From positions 1 through 27,562 of the forward strand of contig JAIPMN010264614.1 in the NCBI GenBank assembly GCA_020650975.1: DNA of 27,562 nucleotides, read 5' to 3'. This document shows, in pieces, positions 10,047-22,880 of this stretch. Numbering within the stretch: position 1 is the stretch's first letter; each line of letters begins with the position of its first letter. This DNA comes from Apostichopus californicus (taxonomy: Eukaryota > Echinodermata > Holothuroidea > Aspidochirotida > Stichopodidae). Position numbers and translations under genes: made by a program. Below the pieces are notes generated by a model. That model did not search any database, was not told the DNA's origin, and worked only from the letters and a program-made list of their open reading frames with translations.

Positions 10047-12684
10047 CTAGAATGAAAGAATATAGGTACCGAATAAAATAAAGGAAATTGAAGCAATAAG
10101 CTAAGACATTAAGATCGTGTTTATTTGTAAAAAGGAACACATGAATGAAACGGAAAAAGAAATGATTTTAAGGGGAGTCAAATACGAACAGAAATAAATG
10201 AATTAAATTAGATGAAATTGAAGAAAAATATTTATCAAATTTATTTGTGTTTTAATTTAGAACTTTCAGAAGGAAAATGTAGTGTAAATGTAAATATTTG
10301 TCACTAATGTATAGGAATCATAAAAAGGAAATGTCTACTTAAACTAATATAAGGTTTTTATTAAGTTTAAGGAGATTTGAAAGAATTATATTTAAATAAA
10401 TAAGTTGTTGCTTATAATTAAAATGCAATTTATAGAAGCAGATGTAGATCAAATTCATGTTCCAAGAGAGAAAGGTTGATGAGGCTTAATTGCTTAAACC
10501 AACCTTCTAATAAAAAAAATATTAAATAATTAAACCAAATCCTACTACTATGCGTGAGTTTTAATTATTTCCAATTGATACGATTTGTTTAAAAGATGAT
10601 GTCCATCTGTGTTTAGTTATCAAATTCATTCCTAAGTTACGGTTTGAGTGTGACATAACTTCTATTGGATTTTTTTCGAAATGTAACATTTTTCTTTCTT
10701 TGTGTTTGTAGATATTCCTAAATTGGGTATTGCTTATGATCTTAACTTTTCTCAACTTTATCGTTTTTTCCAATTAAATAGTACCATCCGCTTTTTACAT
10801 TTTTCTTACAAATCATATTGTTATCTGGAAACACTCCATATCCTTGAGGGTTTAATTATACTAATTAATTATTACTACTTTTCTGTTTAATCGGTTTGAT
10901 TGGGTGTTCATTGTAATATCTTCTCTTATTATGGAGTTCAGTGGGTTTGAACAGTTAACGGACAAATGTAAATTAACAAACACGAGATATAAATCAGTTA
11001 CTTACAAGTTTAATGAGAGGATGGCGCAATTTGGGCCAAAATCATGGTATGTACACATTCCCCTACCCTAATATATGCTAATGGATGCATAAACAAACAA
11101 CAACTACAAAAGTTTGAATAACGTCTGTTTCAAATGATTTGAAGAGTACATGTTTAATCCCTTCCCGACCCAACCACTTTTGTAATGAATTCCATTCCCT
11201 GCCAATGCTAGATTATTCAGCTGAATCTTTGCACCATCAAACAGAGTGTCAGGCAATCAAACGATGTTTTGTCTTTTCACATAGTACCTCGTAATTGCTC
11301 AAATTCAAATACTATGTTGACATTTCACCAATAATGTTAATAGTCAATTCATGTAGACCCCCAACCTTTCTTCTTCCCTTTACATAGTACCATCCTCATC
11401 AAGAAAAGTATATTTTTTGAGATAAATTAGTTGAAATTTATATAAGAAAGAAATCTTGATTTCGAGAAATGCAACGTTTAAGATATAGCGCTATTTTTTT
11501 TAGATGATAAGTTAACATTTTGATATTAAAATTTCTAGTAAAAAATTTAAAACAAAAAAGAAAACCACATCTTACACGAAGGGAATTAAAGAAGAGTTCA
11601 AAATAAATCGCAGAAGTGTGATTTTTAGATAAAGTAGTCTAGTGTTGAGAATTTCGTTTAAATTAAAGATTTCAATTGAAAGACAAACTTGATTTTCAAA
11701 AAAAAGGTTTTCAGTTTTAAGAAAGGGTTGAAATTCCCAGAAATATTCAACACTTTTGGGATAAAATAATCAACATTTTGATATGGAAATTTTGAAATTT
11801 GTCAGTGTTCCATGTGGGTCATAGTTATGACAAAATGTGTATTGTTCGCTTAATTTGGATGCCTCCCGACCACCTCCCCAACCAATTCATTGTTCGATCA
11901 TTCCTACGACAATCAAGTGATTTGTCACATGTCTACATAGATATGGGGAACATATAGGAGGAGGTACATCTTGTGGCTAATTTGTGTATGTTTCTGATTA
12001 AGTGCATGTGCATTCATGGAGGGATGTATCGGTAAATTTGCCCCTCCAATCATGAAAACGGATCGACTCTCCTGTATGGTTTTCGTATCCAGTAACGTGG
12101 GTTCACATTCCAAAATTCTCCCAACAAATGTTGGAAGGGGAATGAACATTTATGGTCAGACAATTGGTGGATTCGAAACTTTTGATGGTGTTGCTGTAGA
12201 TTCCTTGAATGTAATTCCTTGTAGGGGGTTGTGTGAGTCTTCAGACTGAAACAATTCTGAGGCGTAGTTAGACTATGACTTTTGTCTAAACTTAAAGTTG
12301 TGCTAAAGAGAATAGTGTGAAGTTTAGAAACTGAACTGACCGATGTTAAAATCAACATTGTATAATTGCATGGAAAATCAGAAAATACAGTCTTGCCCGT
12401 TCAGTTATTCGGTAAATAGCCGTTGGGTGGGCATGTTGCCCAACCAGTTATTATTCCTATATACAATAAAGCCTGACAAATAGGTATACTTTATAGCATG
12501 TTTCTTTCATGTAGCTATGTACCACATTTTAATAGCAGATGCATAGGTTATCTTCTATACTTGAAATCGGTTCACAGGAGTAGGAGAATGGGACCTCTTC
12601 TCGACCACCATTTTTAATATAGGATTTCAAGGAAGGGGGAGCAAATCCCAACTGACATAGGTAGGGCTTACACAATTATGGAAA
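10047..12684. other. AT-rich intron sequence, left part of large NLR intron
   Basis: No gene is supported here if the NACHT and LRR exons belong together. The sequence is strongly AT-rich with short A and T runs. The only coding-like stretch is 11925-12249, where both strands stay open for about 75 codons; neither translation is recognised. A short open stretch with a Met at 11021 precedes a GTATGT on the plus strand, which I regard as chance. Confidence 0.6.
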
Positions 12685-12689
12685 TGCCA

Positions 12690-14770
12690 GAGTGGAAAGA
12701 AGAATTTTGAGCGGCTCTGGCAAAAGAACAGGCTTACTGTGCACAGAGATATGTTCATCGAAGCTAAGCGAAAAGTTAACATCATGATAGCGGAAGCAAA
12801 GTCCAGTCATTTCCACAACATTATCTCTGAAAATAGTGGTGACTCCAAGAAGCTCTTTTCTGTTGTTAGCAATCTCCTGGGTAAGAAGGCAACACCAACA
12901 TTACCCCCGACAATGATTCCAAGGACATTGTGCATGAGTTCAGCACAGTTTTTATTGACAAGATCACCAGAATTAGAGCCAGCATAGTCAGTGAAGGGAA
13001 GTCAAAATCCAACTCATTGACAGTGCAGAAACCGACATATTGTGCACTGAATATGTGGGAGCCAGCTACAGAGGATGAACTGAAACAGATCATGATGGCC
13101 TCACCGTCTAAGAGCTGCTGCCTTGATCCGCTGCCTACAAACCTTCTTAAGCAGTGTGTGATACCTCTCTTGCCAGTTATCAGCACTATTGTGAACAACT
13201 CCCTCATCACTGGTGATGTACCATCCGCTTTCAAGCTCGCCCATGTGACACCACTCATTAAGAAACCCTCACTAGACCCTACCGTTCTCTCAAGTTATAG
13301 AAGAGTGTTAAACCTTCCATTTGTATCAAAGGTTCTAGAAAATGTTGTGTCATCCCGTCTCACATCATATCTTGAACACAATGGTCTACAGGAGACTCCT
13401 CAATCTGCCTACAGGAAACACCACAGCACTGCCCTCGTGCACATTCAGAATGATGTGATGGTAGCTCTTGGAGGTCAGAAAGCGTGCTTGATGGTTCTGT
13501 TAGACCTGTCGGCCGCTTTTGATACGGTCGACCACCTCCAGCTTCTTAGTACACTCAGTGACCCTGGTGTTAAAGGTAGAGCCCTAAAGTGGATGACATC
13601 ATACCTCAGTGATCGCCAACAGATTGTGTGCATGGGAAAGGATTCTTCTGATCCTCAGACGTTAGACTGTGGCGTGCCACAGGGCTCGGTCCTGGATCCT
13701 GTGCTCTTCACGGTATACACGTCTTCACTGGGCCAGCTCCTTTGCTCTCAGGACATGGACTATCACTTCTGTGTAGACGACTCAAACCTCGATCTTCTGT
13801 TCCACCACAATGACATTACTACACTGTGCATCGTCTAGAGAAGTGCATAACATCAGTGTGGCAATGGATATTACAGAAATGGTGCTTCTAATATCATCAA
13901 AGCATCTGGAAAGAAAGATAGAGTGTCCAAGCATCATGATTGGTGACCATCAGGTGGATCTTAGTGATGTGGCTAAGAGCATCGGTGTCATAATGGACAA
14001 ACATGCCTCTATGGAAGACGATGTAACATATGTGTGTCGGTCTGCTCAGTACCATCTCTACAACATCGGAAGAATAAGAAAATACCTCATCAGAGAAGCC
14101 ACAGAGCAGTCAATCCATGCTTTCATAACATCTAAACTGGATTACTACAATGCACTTTGCTGTGGACTACCAGTTAAACAGATAAAACGACTGCAAAGGC
14201 TCCAAAACATATCAGCAAGGATTGTTACACTGACGAGAACGTCTAGTCATATTACCCCACTACTGCATGATCTTCATTGGCTGCCAGTATCTCAGCGGAT
14301 TAGGTTCAAAGTCCTTCTTCTTTTGTTCAAGTGCCAGAACAACATGGCACCTCCATACCTGCAAGATCTCATCCGCCCTTATCGCTGGTCAGAGTCGTCT
14401 GGAGGTGACGATCACCAAGACAAACAGCTATGGGAACAGAGAATTTTGCGTGGCTGGGCCACGCCTCTGGAATGAGCTGCCAGCTGAACTCAGAACTGTT
14501 TCTAGTCTAACAACATTCAAGTCAAAGCTGAAAACCTACCTTTTTCGACAGCATTACTACAATATATAAACTTTGTATTCAACTCTATCTATGTGCAGTA
14601 CTTCAACACACTCAAACGTGCATGCTTTTTATTCTTCATACTTATCTTTATTGTATTTTATTCTGCAGTTTTACTACATATTATGTGTCATATATTTGTT
14701 TACTGTTACACAGCGTTTTAGAGCACTTTTGTGGATTTTACGCTTTATGAACTAAATTATTATTATTAAA
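12690..14770 (+). mobile_element. 5'-truncated LINE retrotransposon, L2/CR1-like clade
   Basis: This is a decayed non-LTR retrotransposon on the plus strand, so antisense to the NLR gene whose intron it occupies. It begins inside the linker between endonuclease and reverse transcriptase (FERLWQKNRLTVHRDMF) and keeps the reverse transcriptase and the C-terminal region. No endonuclease is seen, so it is 5' truncated, as is usual for dead LINE copies. After the coding relic (ending near 14569) comes a short 3' end with AGAGCAC and a tail of ATT units near 14755-14768, as in L2/CR1-type elements that end in short tandem repeats rather than poly(A). A clear target-site duplication was not found. 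The copy cannot move by itself. Confidence 0.92.
12699..14569 (+). pseudogene. Reverse transcriptase relic of the L2/CR1-like LINE
   Basis: The ORF2 relic uses three reading frames in turn. The linker is read to about 12905; the main RT block then runs in a second frame to 13836; the next block runs from about 13810 in a third frame; the last block runs from about 14390 to 14569. Palm motif A is LLDLSAAFDTVDH. Motif B is GVPQGSVLDPVLF. Motif C reads YHFCVDDSN, where the family normally has YADD, so the alanine before the catalytic aspartates is now valine. The fingers show SYRRVLNLPFVSKVLE. The C-terminal part has ITPLLHDLHWLPVSQRI and, in another frame, GPRLWNELPAELRTV and FKSKLKTYLF, all typical of L2/CR1 elements. 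At least three frameshifts and the changed motif C show a dead copy. Confidence 0.93.
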
Positions 14771-17700
14771 ATCGGAAGAGGTGTGGTCTTTGGCTTTTTG
14801 AAGGCAAATCTCAGAAGCCCCGTCCCCTGAAATTGTTTGAAATTGATGTTAAATAGTGCACTCCGAGGCATAATTAAGCTTCCAATTAGGTGTAAAATTG
14901 GCTCCATAAACCATGCAGTTTTGCCTATGAATAATGTTTTTGTAAAGTCGAAGCTAAAGGCAGGGAGGGGTGTACACCCGTAGCAGTGGCTTTCTTCTCA
15001 GCTGAATATAACATTGCCCACCCCCCCCCCGACTTATATCCAAGTGAATAATTGGAAATTGTCTGATTAATGTTGGAATAGCAATATACTTTCATCTCGT
15101 CATATCAAACGTTTTTAGAAATGATAAAATATTGACTTCTTTCTAAGCTTTTAGTATAACAACTTTCGGAAAAATGCTTACGATGTTTAACTATGCTGCT
15201 GTCTTGATGACACTTTTAGTGACGCAATGCTATCACGATATATTTTGCTAGTCGATAGTAGCCTACGCGTTTTTCCTTAGAACTTACACTAGCCTCTTAT
15301 CTTTGCTTTACTAGAAAGCCACGACCATCATATTTTTTTCATTATTTGCATATTGCGTTTTCATTATATATTTTGTGCCGGACCACTTTTTTATGTTTGG
15401 ACTTCGGAAGATATTTTGTAAATAGTCAAGAGGCCGTCTAACTTGTAATTTTGCGAGTTACAGTGTAATAACTAATTATTTTTTATCTTTTCCATAAGAC
15501 CTATACGACCCATAACACGTAAACACTTTCAGGCTGCTGTACATGATTTTATGAACGTAACATTACCAGAAAATTGTCGAGGTGCAAATGATGAATTGAC
15601 ATTTGTAGCATATCGTTGAAGTCCTCACTTTTAGATCTAAGGAATTTGTCATTTTGTTGTAAATTGCTATTATTTGAATTGGAAGATTGATCGTTTATCT
15701 GCAAAGAGGGGGATTTCCCTCATGGTCAATGAAAACGACTTGAACAAGTCTGATTCTCAACATCTAACCAAACCAACGACACAATGTAAAGCACCGTGTG
15801 AAGAACGGTTGTATCTACATCTGCATCGGTACCCTGCAATAGACTAGTCTCCATCTCGCAAGGGATGATTAGTGACATCGTATGGTTGTACTTCCTGTTT
15901 GTTTGACGTGATTCCCGAAGCTAAAGTACTGGCTTACTAATATGAAGATATATTGCAACCTATTCCAGATGGTGAACATACAGACAGAAACAGACTGAGT
16001 ATATTGCAAATGTCAAGGAAGAAATCACACGTATGTCTTGTGTTCCTTTTATATTTTTAGGCTATGTACCTTCTACCTACAAGCAAAGGGACATCATAAC
16101 GTTGAAGTTATTGCTTAGGTCTTCTCTGGTCTAATCTATAAGAAAAGTGTAGCCTAACTTAGGCCTAGCTCAATGGTTTTAGTTACACTATAGTCATTAC
16201 TTCCGCAATGACAGCATAAAGTGCGACCTAGGCTCAGCACAATGTAGGAATAGCTGAAATATGGTGATGCTAGCCTGTTAGTGTTAGTTGGTTACAAGTT
16301 GAAGGGGAGGTTTCCCTCCCTCAGAATACTAATCATACTAGTTGATTGAAGTTAGTGTTCTACATTTGCGAGATCATCAAACTGAAATGTCTGAAAGATT
16401 TTAGTCAAATTTAGTCATAAAAACCTACTCTTAAAGTACTCTGGAGTTGTATCCTATCCTAGGATATTGTAGATTTAAGTGCTAACCTGCCAGTGAGCAA
16501 AGGTCAAATGAAATGCAAGGTTTTCCAGAGATTGAGATCAATATTCCATATCATATACAAGCATTATTGCAGTTGTGTCAACCAAACTACTGCAGTGCTT
16601 TACACCACCCTTACTGGTCCAAGACAACCCATTACTGGAAAATATCCAAAATTTCCAGGGTTTTTGCTGGTAATGCTCATTTCCTATTGACGTATCTTCA
16701 GCTACAATATCATAAATCAAATATGCACCTTTACATAATTTACTAACGAGTGAAGTTGATTGCCACAAAGACTGCTGTAGTGTCACGTTGCTTACTGCAT
16801 GCAAAGGTTCCTAAGAACTTTCAAAAAGCTTCAGAAACCAAACACTGTAATACTGTATAATCACTAAATTTAAAAGATCAATGATTGGATCAAAGTGGAA
16901 CTGCTACCATAGGTTTTTCTTTGTTGTGAGTATCCCTTTGTTTCTGAAGTCTTCTGAAATTTCTGAATAATTAATTTGAATTCATGTTAATGTTTCACGT
17001 TTGATTTAGAAATCACTGAGGTCGAACGGCTCCATTATGTAATAATTCAACCGTAGGAAGAAACCCAAGCTAGTGGATATGTGCTGGATAGAGGAGATCA
17101 GGACCTATGAACCTATCAAGCTTCTTTTAATATCCTACATTTCTTGATGCACAGAGTTCTAAAGGAATGGTAGGAATGAATTAATATAGGTTTGTTATGA
17201 CTTCATTCACCTAACTGCTGACTACCAAGCATGGTTAAGGAAGTTAAATTCACCTTTATCAATATTATGTCATGATAACATTATCTTCTTTGCATATTTG
17301 AGAACTAAATACGGAAGTGAAAATGCCTCAGCTGAAGTCCCCAGGGACTCCTACCAGGGGTTAGGTTTATACTTCATTTTTCTCCCTAACATGCACTTTT
17401 AACTTAACACAAGATGACAAGAAGTCTCAGAGAAGTTAAGAGCTCTTCTGAAGCCCCCTGCACCCGGCTAGGGCTCAGATATATATTCCACAAAGTAAAA
17501 CCAGATTAAGTATTTCTATTATTGACAAGTCCTCATGTGCTCAAAACTGCTAGCAAATTCCAGAAACTATGTGAATATACTAAAGATGTGGAGAGCTTTG
17601 CAGTACCCTTGTAAGTCCAGCCACTATAAACAGAGAACGCAATTGGAAAAACTTCCTACTCATCTGAGTATATACAGCTGTGAATACAGAATGATCACTT

Positions 17701-20700
17701 GTGCTTGTTTAATTTTTAAAAATTGCTCAGCCAGTCACTGCAGTTGGTTTTAACAAATATAATTGGTCTTAAAATTGATCTAACTTCACCGACTCGAGTA
17801 TGGTGGCTTAACAGGGACATAGGGGAAAAAATAAGTGTCCCATAATTTCAATATTTTGACTTTTTTATCTCAATATCTTAAAAGTAAAAAATCTGATTTT
17901 TTTTGTTGACCTCATAAGTCAAAAATGTTAAATTTTTATCTCAAAACTTTGTTAACTCAAAATTATGAGGTTACAAGTGTCTTCATCTGCCAATTTTGTG
18001 GCAAGAACTGACCATATAGGATAGCTTTTGACCAGTTGAACAGGGTACTCTATAAACCTTTGGTGATCTAAAATCTGGAAAGAGATCCCCCAGAGAGTGG
18101 TGTTACTAGGTCAATGTAGCCAATGCAGTCTCCAGGGGCCTGGTGCCATTAAATGAAGAAAAGTAATTTAAAAAAAATCCACAAAAGCTGACACACTAAA
18201 TTATATACAATTATCTCCTGATGAGTGGAAATTCAAAATACATTCTGTCCTAAATAGGAAAGAGAGGTGCGAAATCTCAAAAAAAATTCAGTCAAGCCCA
18301 AACCATACATGGTTGGGTTTGTGTGAGGTTGGACTCTCTTTTGGGAGCTCATTAGTATCACTGCACTACACCTTTATATGCCACTTCCACTAAACAACTG
18401 ATAATCCGGTTCAAGTTTGATGGTTTACTGGTTAATTGTGTTCACACTTACCTAGTTATTGAAACTGAAGTGTACTTTCCTTCCTCTGTATTTGTTTCTG
18501 TGGATGTCCATGTATACAGGGTAGTTAGCCAGAGACATACACATATCTATTTCTGACTGACATTCTCAATATATCATATCATTAGAACTTAATTCTCATT
18601 CACATCACTTTCTTTTATCTTCACTTAGGTTAACATGAATTATCCTGTAGCGAGCTATTAGGGGATCACCTAATCCACCTGTAGTTACCAATTTTTGATG
18701 GAAGTGTTCATTCTGTGCTGACAAGGAAAATGAATTTTTCATCATCTGATATTTCCTCCATGTGATGGTAATCACAGTTATGGTTAGTATAGAACAGTGT
18801 TAGTAATGTTGAAACAACCACGGGTAGATGTTATGGATACATTTTAAAGCGCCATCAAGATAAAACATATCTTGTCCGTAATAAATTGGCCTTTTCTAAA
18901 ACAGATAATAAAATAATACTCCGGAGCTAACAACACCGATTAGTTTCATTCTAGTCATCTAAACGGCATATGCTACATACTTCATACACCCAAGCAGTAA
19001 AAGCTACCTACACGGATGTCATAGATGGAAGGTAAATGATGACAGTAAAACTGATGATCAACTAAACACCACTTCTGTGTCCCCGTTCCAACTTCGCAAC
19101 CCTTTATGCAAAATACATAATTCACTGTTCCGCGGCCAATTTTAAAGTGATGCAGTTTAATATGTATTTATTTTTGTATGTACAAATATAAGAAATAAAT
19201 ATTTGTTTGTCATGTTTGTACTGGTTGTAAATCAAACGCAAACGTTGAACAAATTGAGTAATAAGACTATTGTAAAACCAGAGGCTAAATTAAAGGATGA
19301 CTTCAGGCACTTGAAATGTAATATAGAAATGTTGTTGAATAGTAGAACACACTGCTGCCAGTCCAGGTTGGATGTCTATGTGATGTTAAAAAGACATGTA
19401 TAGGGTTATTTTCACTAGTCGAAGAATGGTAATCGAATAAGGGTAATCGAATAACGACTAATTAGCATAATATACAATTGTGTTTTGATCGCATCCAACA
19501 GCAACTGCCAAAACGTTTTGTTATGGAGCAAGGCGCGCTAAATAAAACAATAGGTCTATATTAAAGTATGAATGATTGAAATACATGCCCCTAATTGCAA
19601 GCATTGCTTCCAGGTGGAATGGGCAAATGGAATGGGCCACGAGGTTTTGGAACTTCACTCTGAGCATCCAGGCAGAGTAGGCGGCGGTGTTTAGACGTAA
19701 GCAAATAGGGCGTCATCCACATTATATATGTCGTGTAGACAAGCCTAGGGTCTTATAGTTACCAGGAGAGGCTATATTGTTTGGGGAGACTGTATACTTG
19801 TTTGATATCCGATTGAGAGTTCCCTACACCGACCGAATGTATGCACCTGCCCCATGCCGTGACTCAGAGGTTGTCTAGACCTTTTCACGCAAGTGGAAAT
19901 TTGTTCAAATTGGTTCACTAAGGAACATATACTAATATATATATATATATGAATTTGGGATGATGTAGCTAATATTAAATGTCCTAATATTAGAATGTTC
20001 TTTACTAGTAGTGTAGTGTAGCCCAATGGTAAATGGGAGTAACTCATAGGGGGATTAAAATATACTTAAAACTATAGTATATGACTGAAGGTTAATTAAA
20101 AATCATTGGTTGAATATCAATGGTAATTGCTGGAGAGACTAATCCGTTTTCTATTTGAATGGTGGGACTTGGCTATATGATATTAATGATAGTTTTAGGG
20201 ATAGTCCACTTTTAGTAATATTGTATATCGAAGAGGGTTACTGTTATTATCAGGTGATACTGTGATCTTAATTAGCAGAGGGTTTGAGTACATAATGTAA
20301 ACATTTCATTTTTTACTGATAAGGGAGTACATCGTTGTATCAATTCTATTAAAGTACACCATTTACTGGGGGACGAAAATCCGTGATCCGATTTGTAATA
20401 AAATACTGGGGAACGCTAATCCATGGTCTGTTTAGGTTAGAGGTGAGCAACGAGACGGAAGATCCGTTGAGGCCCTCCCTCTGTTTGCAGTTTGTATTGG
20501 ACCATAGCGTAATGTATGGTTGCACACCAAGAAAATTTTATTTAAAAGAAATATCTAATATCGAGAGATAAGTTAGAAAGAGAATTATACTGGAGGGATA
20601 AACATATTTCGTTAGTTAAAAAGAAATTTTTTGTTGATTAAAAGAAGGGCGCCAAGAACGTTAAGTAATTATAATATGTAAAAGAAATTTAATGTAGCAA

Positions 20701-20978
20701 AGCAGCTTATATGTTAATTGTATCGTACAATAATACATTTTCGTTATAATTAGCATACTGTTACATTTTTTTACGTAAGTGTTTAGAGAACCCGAATGGT
20801 AATTTATTATCTGAATTCCTCACGTCACAGTCTATAACACTTTTTACTTTTTGAGAAATGAATCAAAACAAACAAGTGCATGCGATGAATTAAAGTGACT
20901 GGGCACGGTACCTTAATACTGTATACTATTAGTTCCTCAGATACAACTCAAAACTCATTGGAAAAACAACACTTTTAT
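14771..20978. other. AT-rich intron sequence, middle of large NLR intron
   Basis: No gene is supported over these 6.2 kb. Simple sequence includes a C run at 15020-15031 and a short TA repeat at 19934-19950. A GC-richer island at 19591-19722 is open on both strands and is reported as a finding. On the minus strand an open stretch at 17952-18074 follows a decent acceptor (18075-18085), but its translation is not LRR-like and I do not call it an exon. Longer open stretches at 16493-16804, 17535-17753 and 19772-20047 give unrecognised, low-complexity or antisense translations and look like chance. Confidence 0.6.
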
Positions 20979-21730
20979 GACTAATAAGGGATATGTCTAC
21001 CCTAGTTGACTAATAAGGGATATGTCTACCCTAGATTACGATAAGGCATATGTCTACCCTATATTACAACAAGGGATACGACGTCTACCCTAGATTACAA
21101 TAAGAGAAGCGACGTATTCCATAGATTATAATAAGAGATAAATGTACCGTAGATTACAATAGGGGATATGTCTACCAAAGATTACAATAAGGGATACGTC
21201 TACCCTAGATTACAATCGGGCATATACGTCTACCATATATTACTATAAGGGATATGACTTCTACTCTAGATGTCAGTAACAGATACGACATCTACCCTAG
21301 AATACAATAAGTAATACGTCTACCCTAGATTAAAACGAGGGATATATCTACCATATATTGTAATAGGGGATACGTCAACCGTATATTACAAAAGAGGATA
21401 TATCTTCCCTACATGACATTTGGGGATATATATACCCTAGACTACAAGTAGGGATATGTCTACCCTAGATTAAAATGAGGAATATGGCCAACCTAGATTA
21501 CAGTGAGGGGTATGTCCATCCTAGATTACAATATACGATATGTTTATCTTAGATTACAATGAGGGATATGCATATCATATAAACCAAATAGGGATATGTA
21601 GATCCAATACGACAATGAGGATATGTAAAATCAATATTACAATAGGGTATATGTCTACCCTACGTTACCCATAGGGTATATGTCTACCTTAGATTACAAT
21701 AAGGGATATGTTTAAACTAGATTACAATTA
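20979..21730. repeat. Degenerate 29-bp minisatellite, about 26 copies
   Basis: Tandem copies about 29 bp long follow the pattern GATTACAATAAGG, then GATATGTCTACCCTA. The first two copies (20979-21007 and 21008-21036) differ only in their final base, while later copies drift by substitutions and by 1-4 bp insertions such as ATACGACGTC for ATATGTC. The array ends near 21730 in a partial ATTACAATTA. I counted about 26 units by eye. There are no unique spacers. It lies in the large NLR intron, about 1.1 kb from the NACHT donor. Confidence 0.95.
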
Positions 21731-22880
21731 TGTCAAGGGCAAATGGTGTCAATGTCATTCAGTGTTATTCTGTTGTTATGTTGTGAAGTTAGAAGAAGAC
21801 GTCTATTGAGTTATATAATTTATAAATCAATGAATTAATGTTAACATGCTGGGGGGATCGTCATCTCTGAGGACTTAAAGGAGCATTCCATCGTTGTAAC
21901 ATAGCATTTAAGGGTGAATATCTTGAATTTCTCAATAGCTATCCATTTCTGGCGTCCATATTTATTTATTTATTTTGACTAAAACATATCCATGCAAAAA
22001 TTCTGCCCAGAGTTACCCTCTAAGACAATATGTTATTGATAAGGTATACATCATCATATAGTACCTTCATGCAGTGTCGAATACGTTGATAGGAACACCC
22101 TTCTTCAAGAAAACACTAATTTCGCTATGTACAACACTATATACCCTATCCACCCCATCCTGCAGCGTCAACTATATCATATCCTTACGGAAACTCGAAT
22201 ATATCGTGGAATCAATCTACACTGTTACTTTGTTCTTTGTGATTGAGTTTTGTAAAAAAAAGTTTAAATATTACTTTGCGCCTCTACTATACTACCCATG
22301 AGTGGTACGGTATTTAATCTTAAGTTCCTTTCCATGTTTTGTATAGATTTCCATGTTGAGAAATATATAAAGTGAATTGTTGTTAAAGCCTGTGTAGATT
22401 TGATCAGTGATCTCTCAGTTGTGGCGTTTAATACATTAACTCTGTGACACCTTGGAGTTTACAGTTTGGTTTTCTTTACATAGTTTAGAGATCTTAATAG
22501 TGTATTTACGAACGGATGGAACGCTGTCTGTCTAGATTATCTGAGACTTTTATTTAAGTAGACTTGATTTGGAACTATCTGTGCTTATACTTCCAATAAG
22601 TTTGAATGACATCTCACAACGGAACATTCATCGATGAAACAAGATTTCTTTTTAATTCAACAAACATTGATAATTTGTAACTTACTCTTGGCGGGCTGTG
22701 TAGTTTAATTTAATATACATTTATTTAGATTTGTTGTCAATGAATATGATTTACATCATGATGTTATTGTTGATATTGTTTTTTTTTTGTATATTTAGTT
22801 AATCGATCAACATCAGGTTGTTTGGTTTAGTTGACAGAAACTGACGTAACAAATCTGCTGTTTATAATGTACATACTTAC
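21731..22880. other. Intron sequence beside the NACHT donor
   Basis: AT-rich sequence with a short TATT repeat at 21959-21977 and a T run near 22780-22789. No exon with plausible borders and coding content was found. The open stretch 22074-22301 is not recognised. The donor of the NACHT exon (GTAAGT on the minus strand) is at 22875-22880. Confidence 0.55.

Noticed and set aside
11006..11067. Minus-strand mini-exon ending at a GTAAGT donor (11005-11000)
   Set aside because: First considered to bridge NACHT and LRR exons, but the LRR exon can start at 10046 in phase 0, so no bridge is needed; the acceptor is also poor.
17952..18074. Minus-strand phase-0 open stretch after CTCTTTCCAG
   Set aside because: Splice site is fair, but the 40 codons have no LRR or other recognised content and no good phase-matched donor.
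20979..21730. CRISPR-like array of 29-bp repeats
   Set aside because: Repeats are directly adjacent with no unique spacers and strong drift, in clearly eukaryotic DNA; it is a minisatellite.
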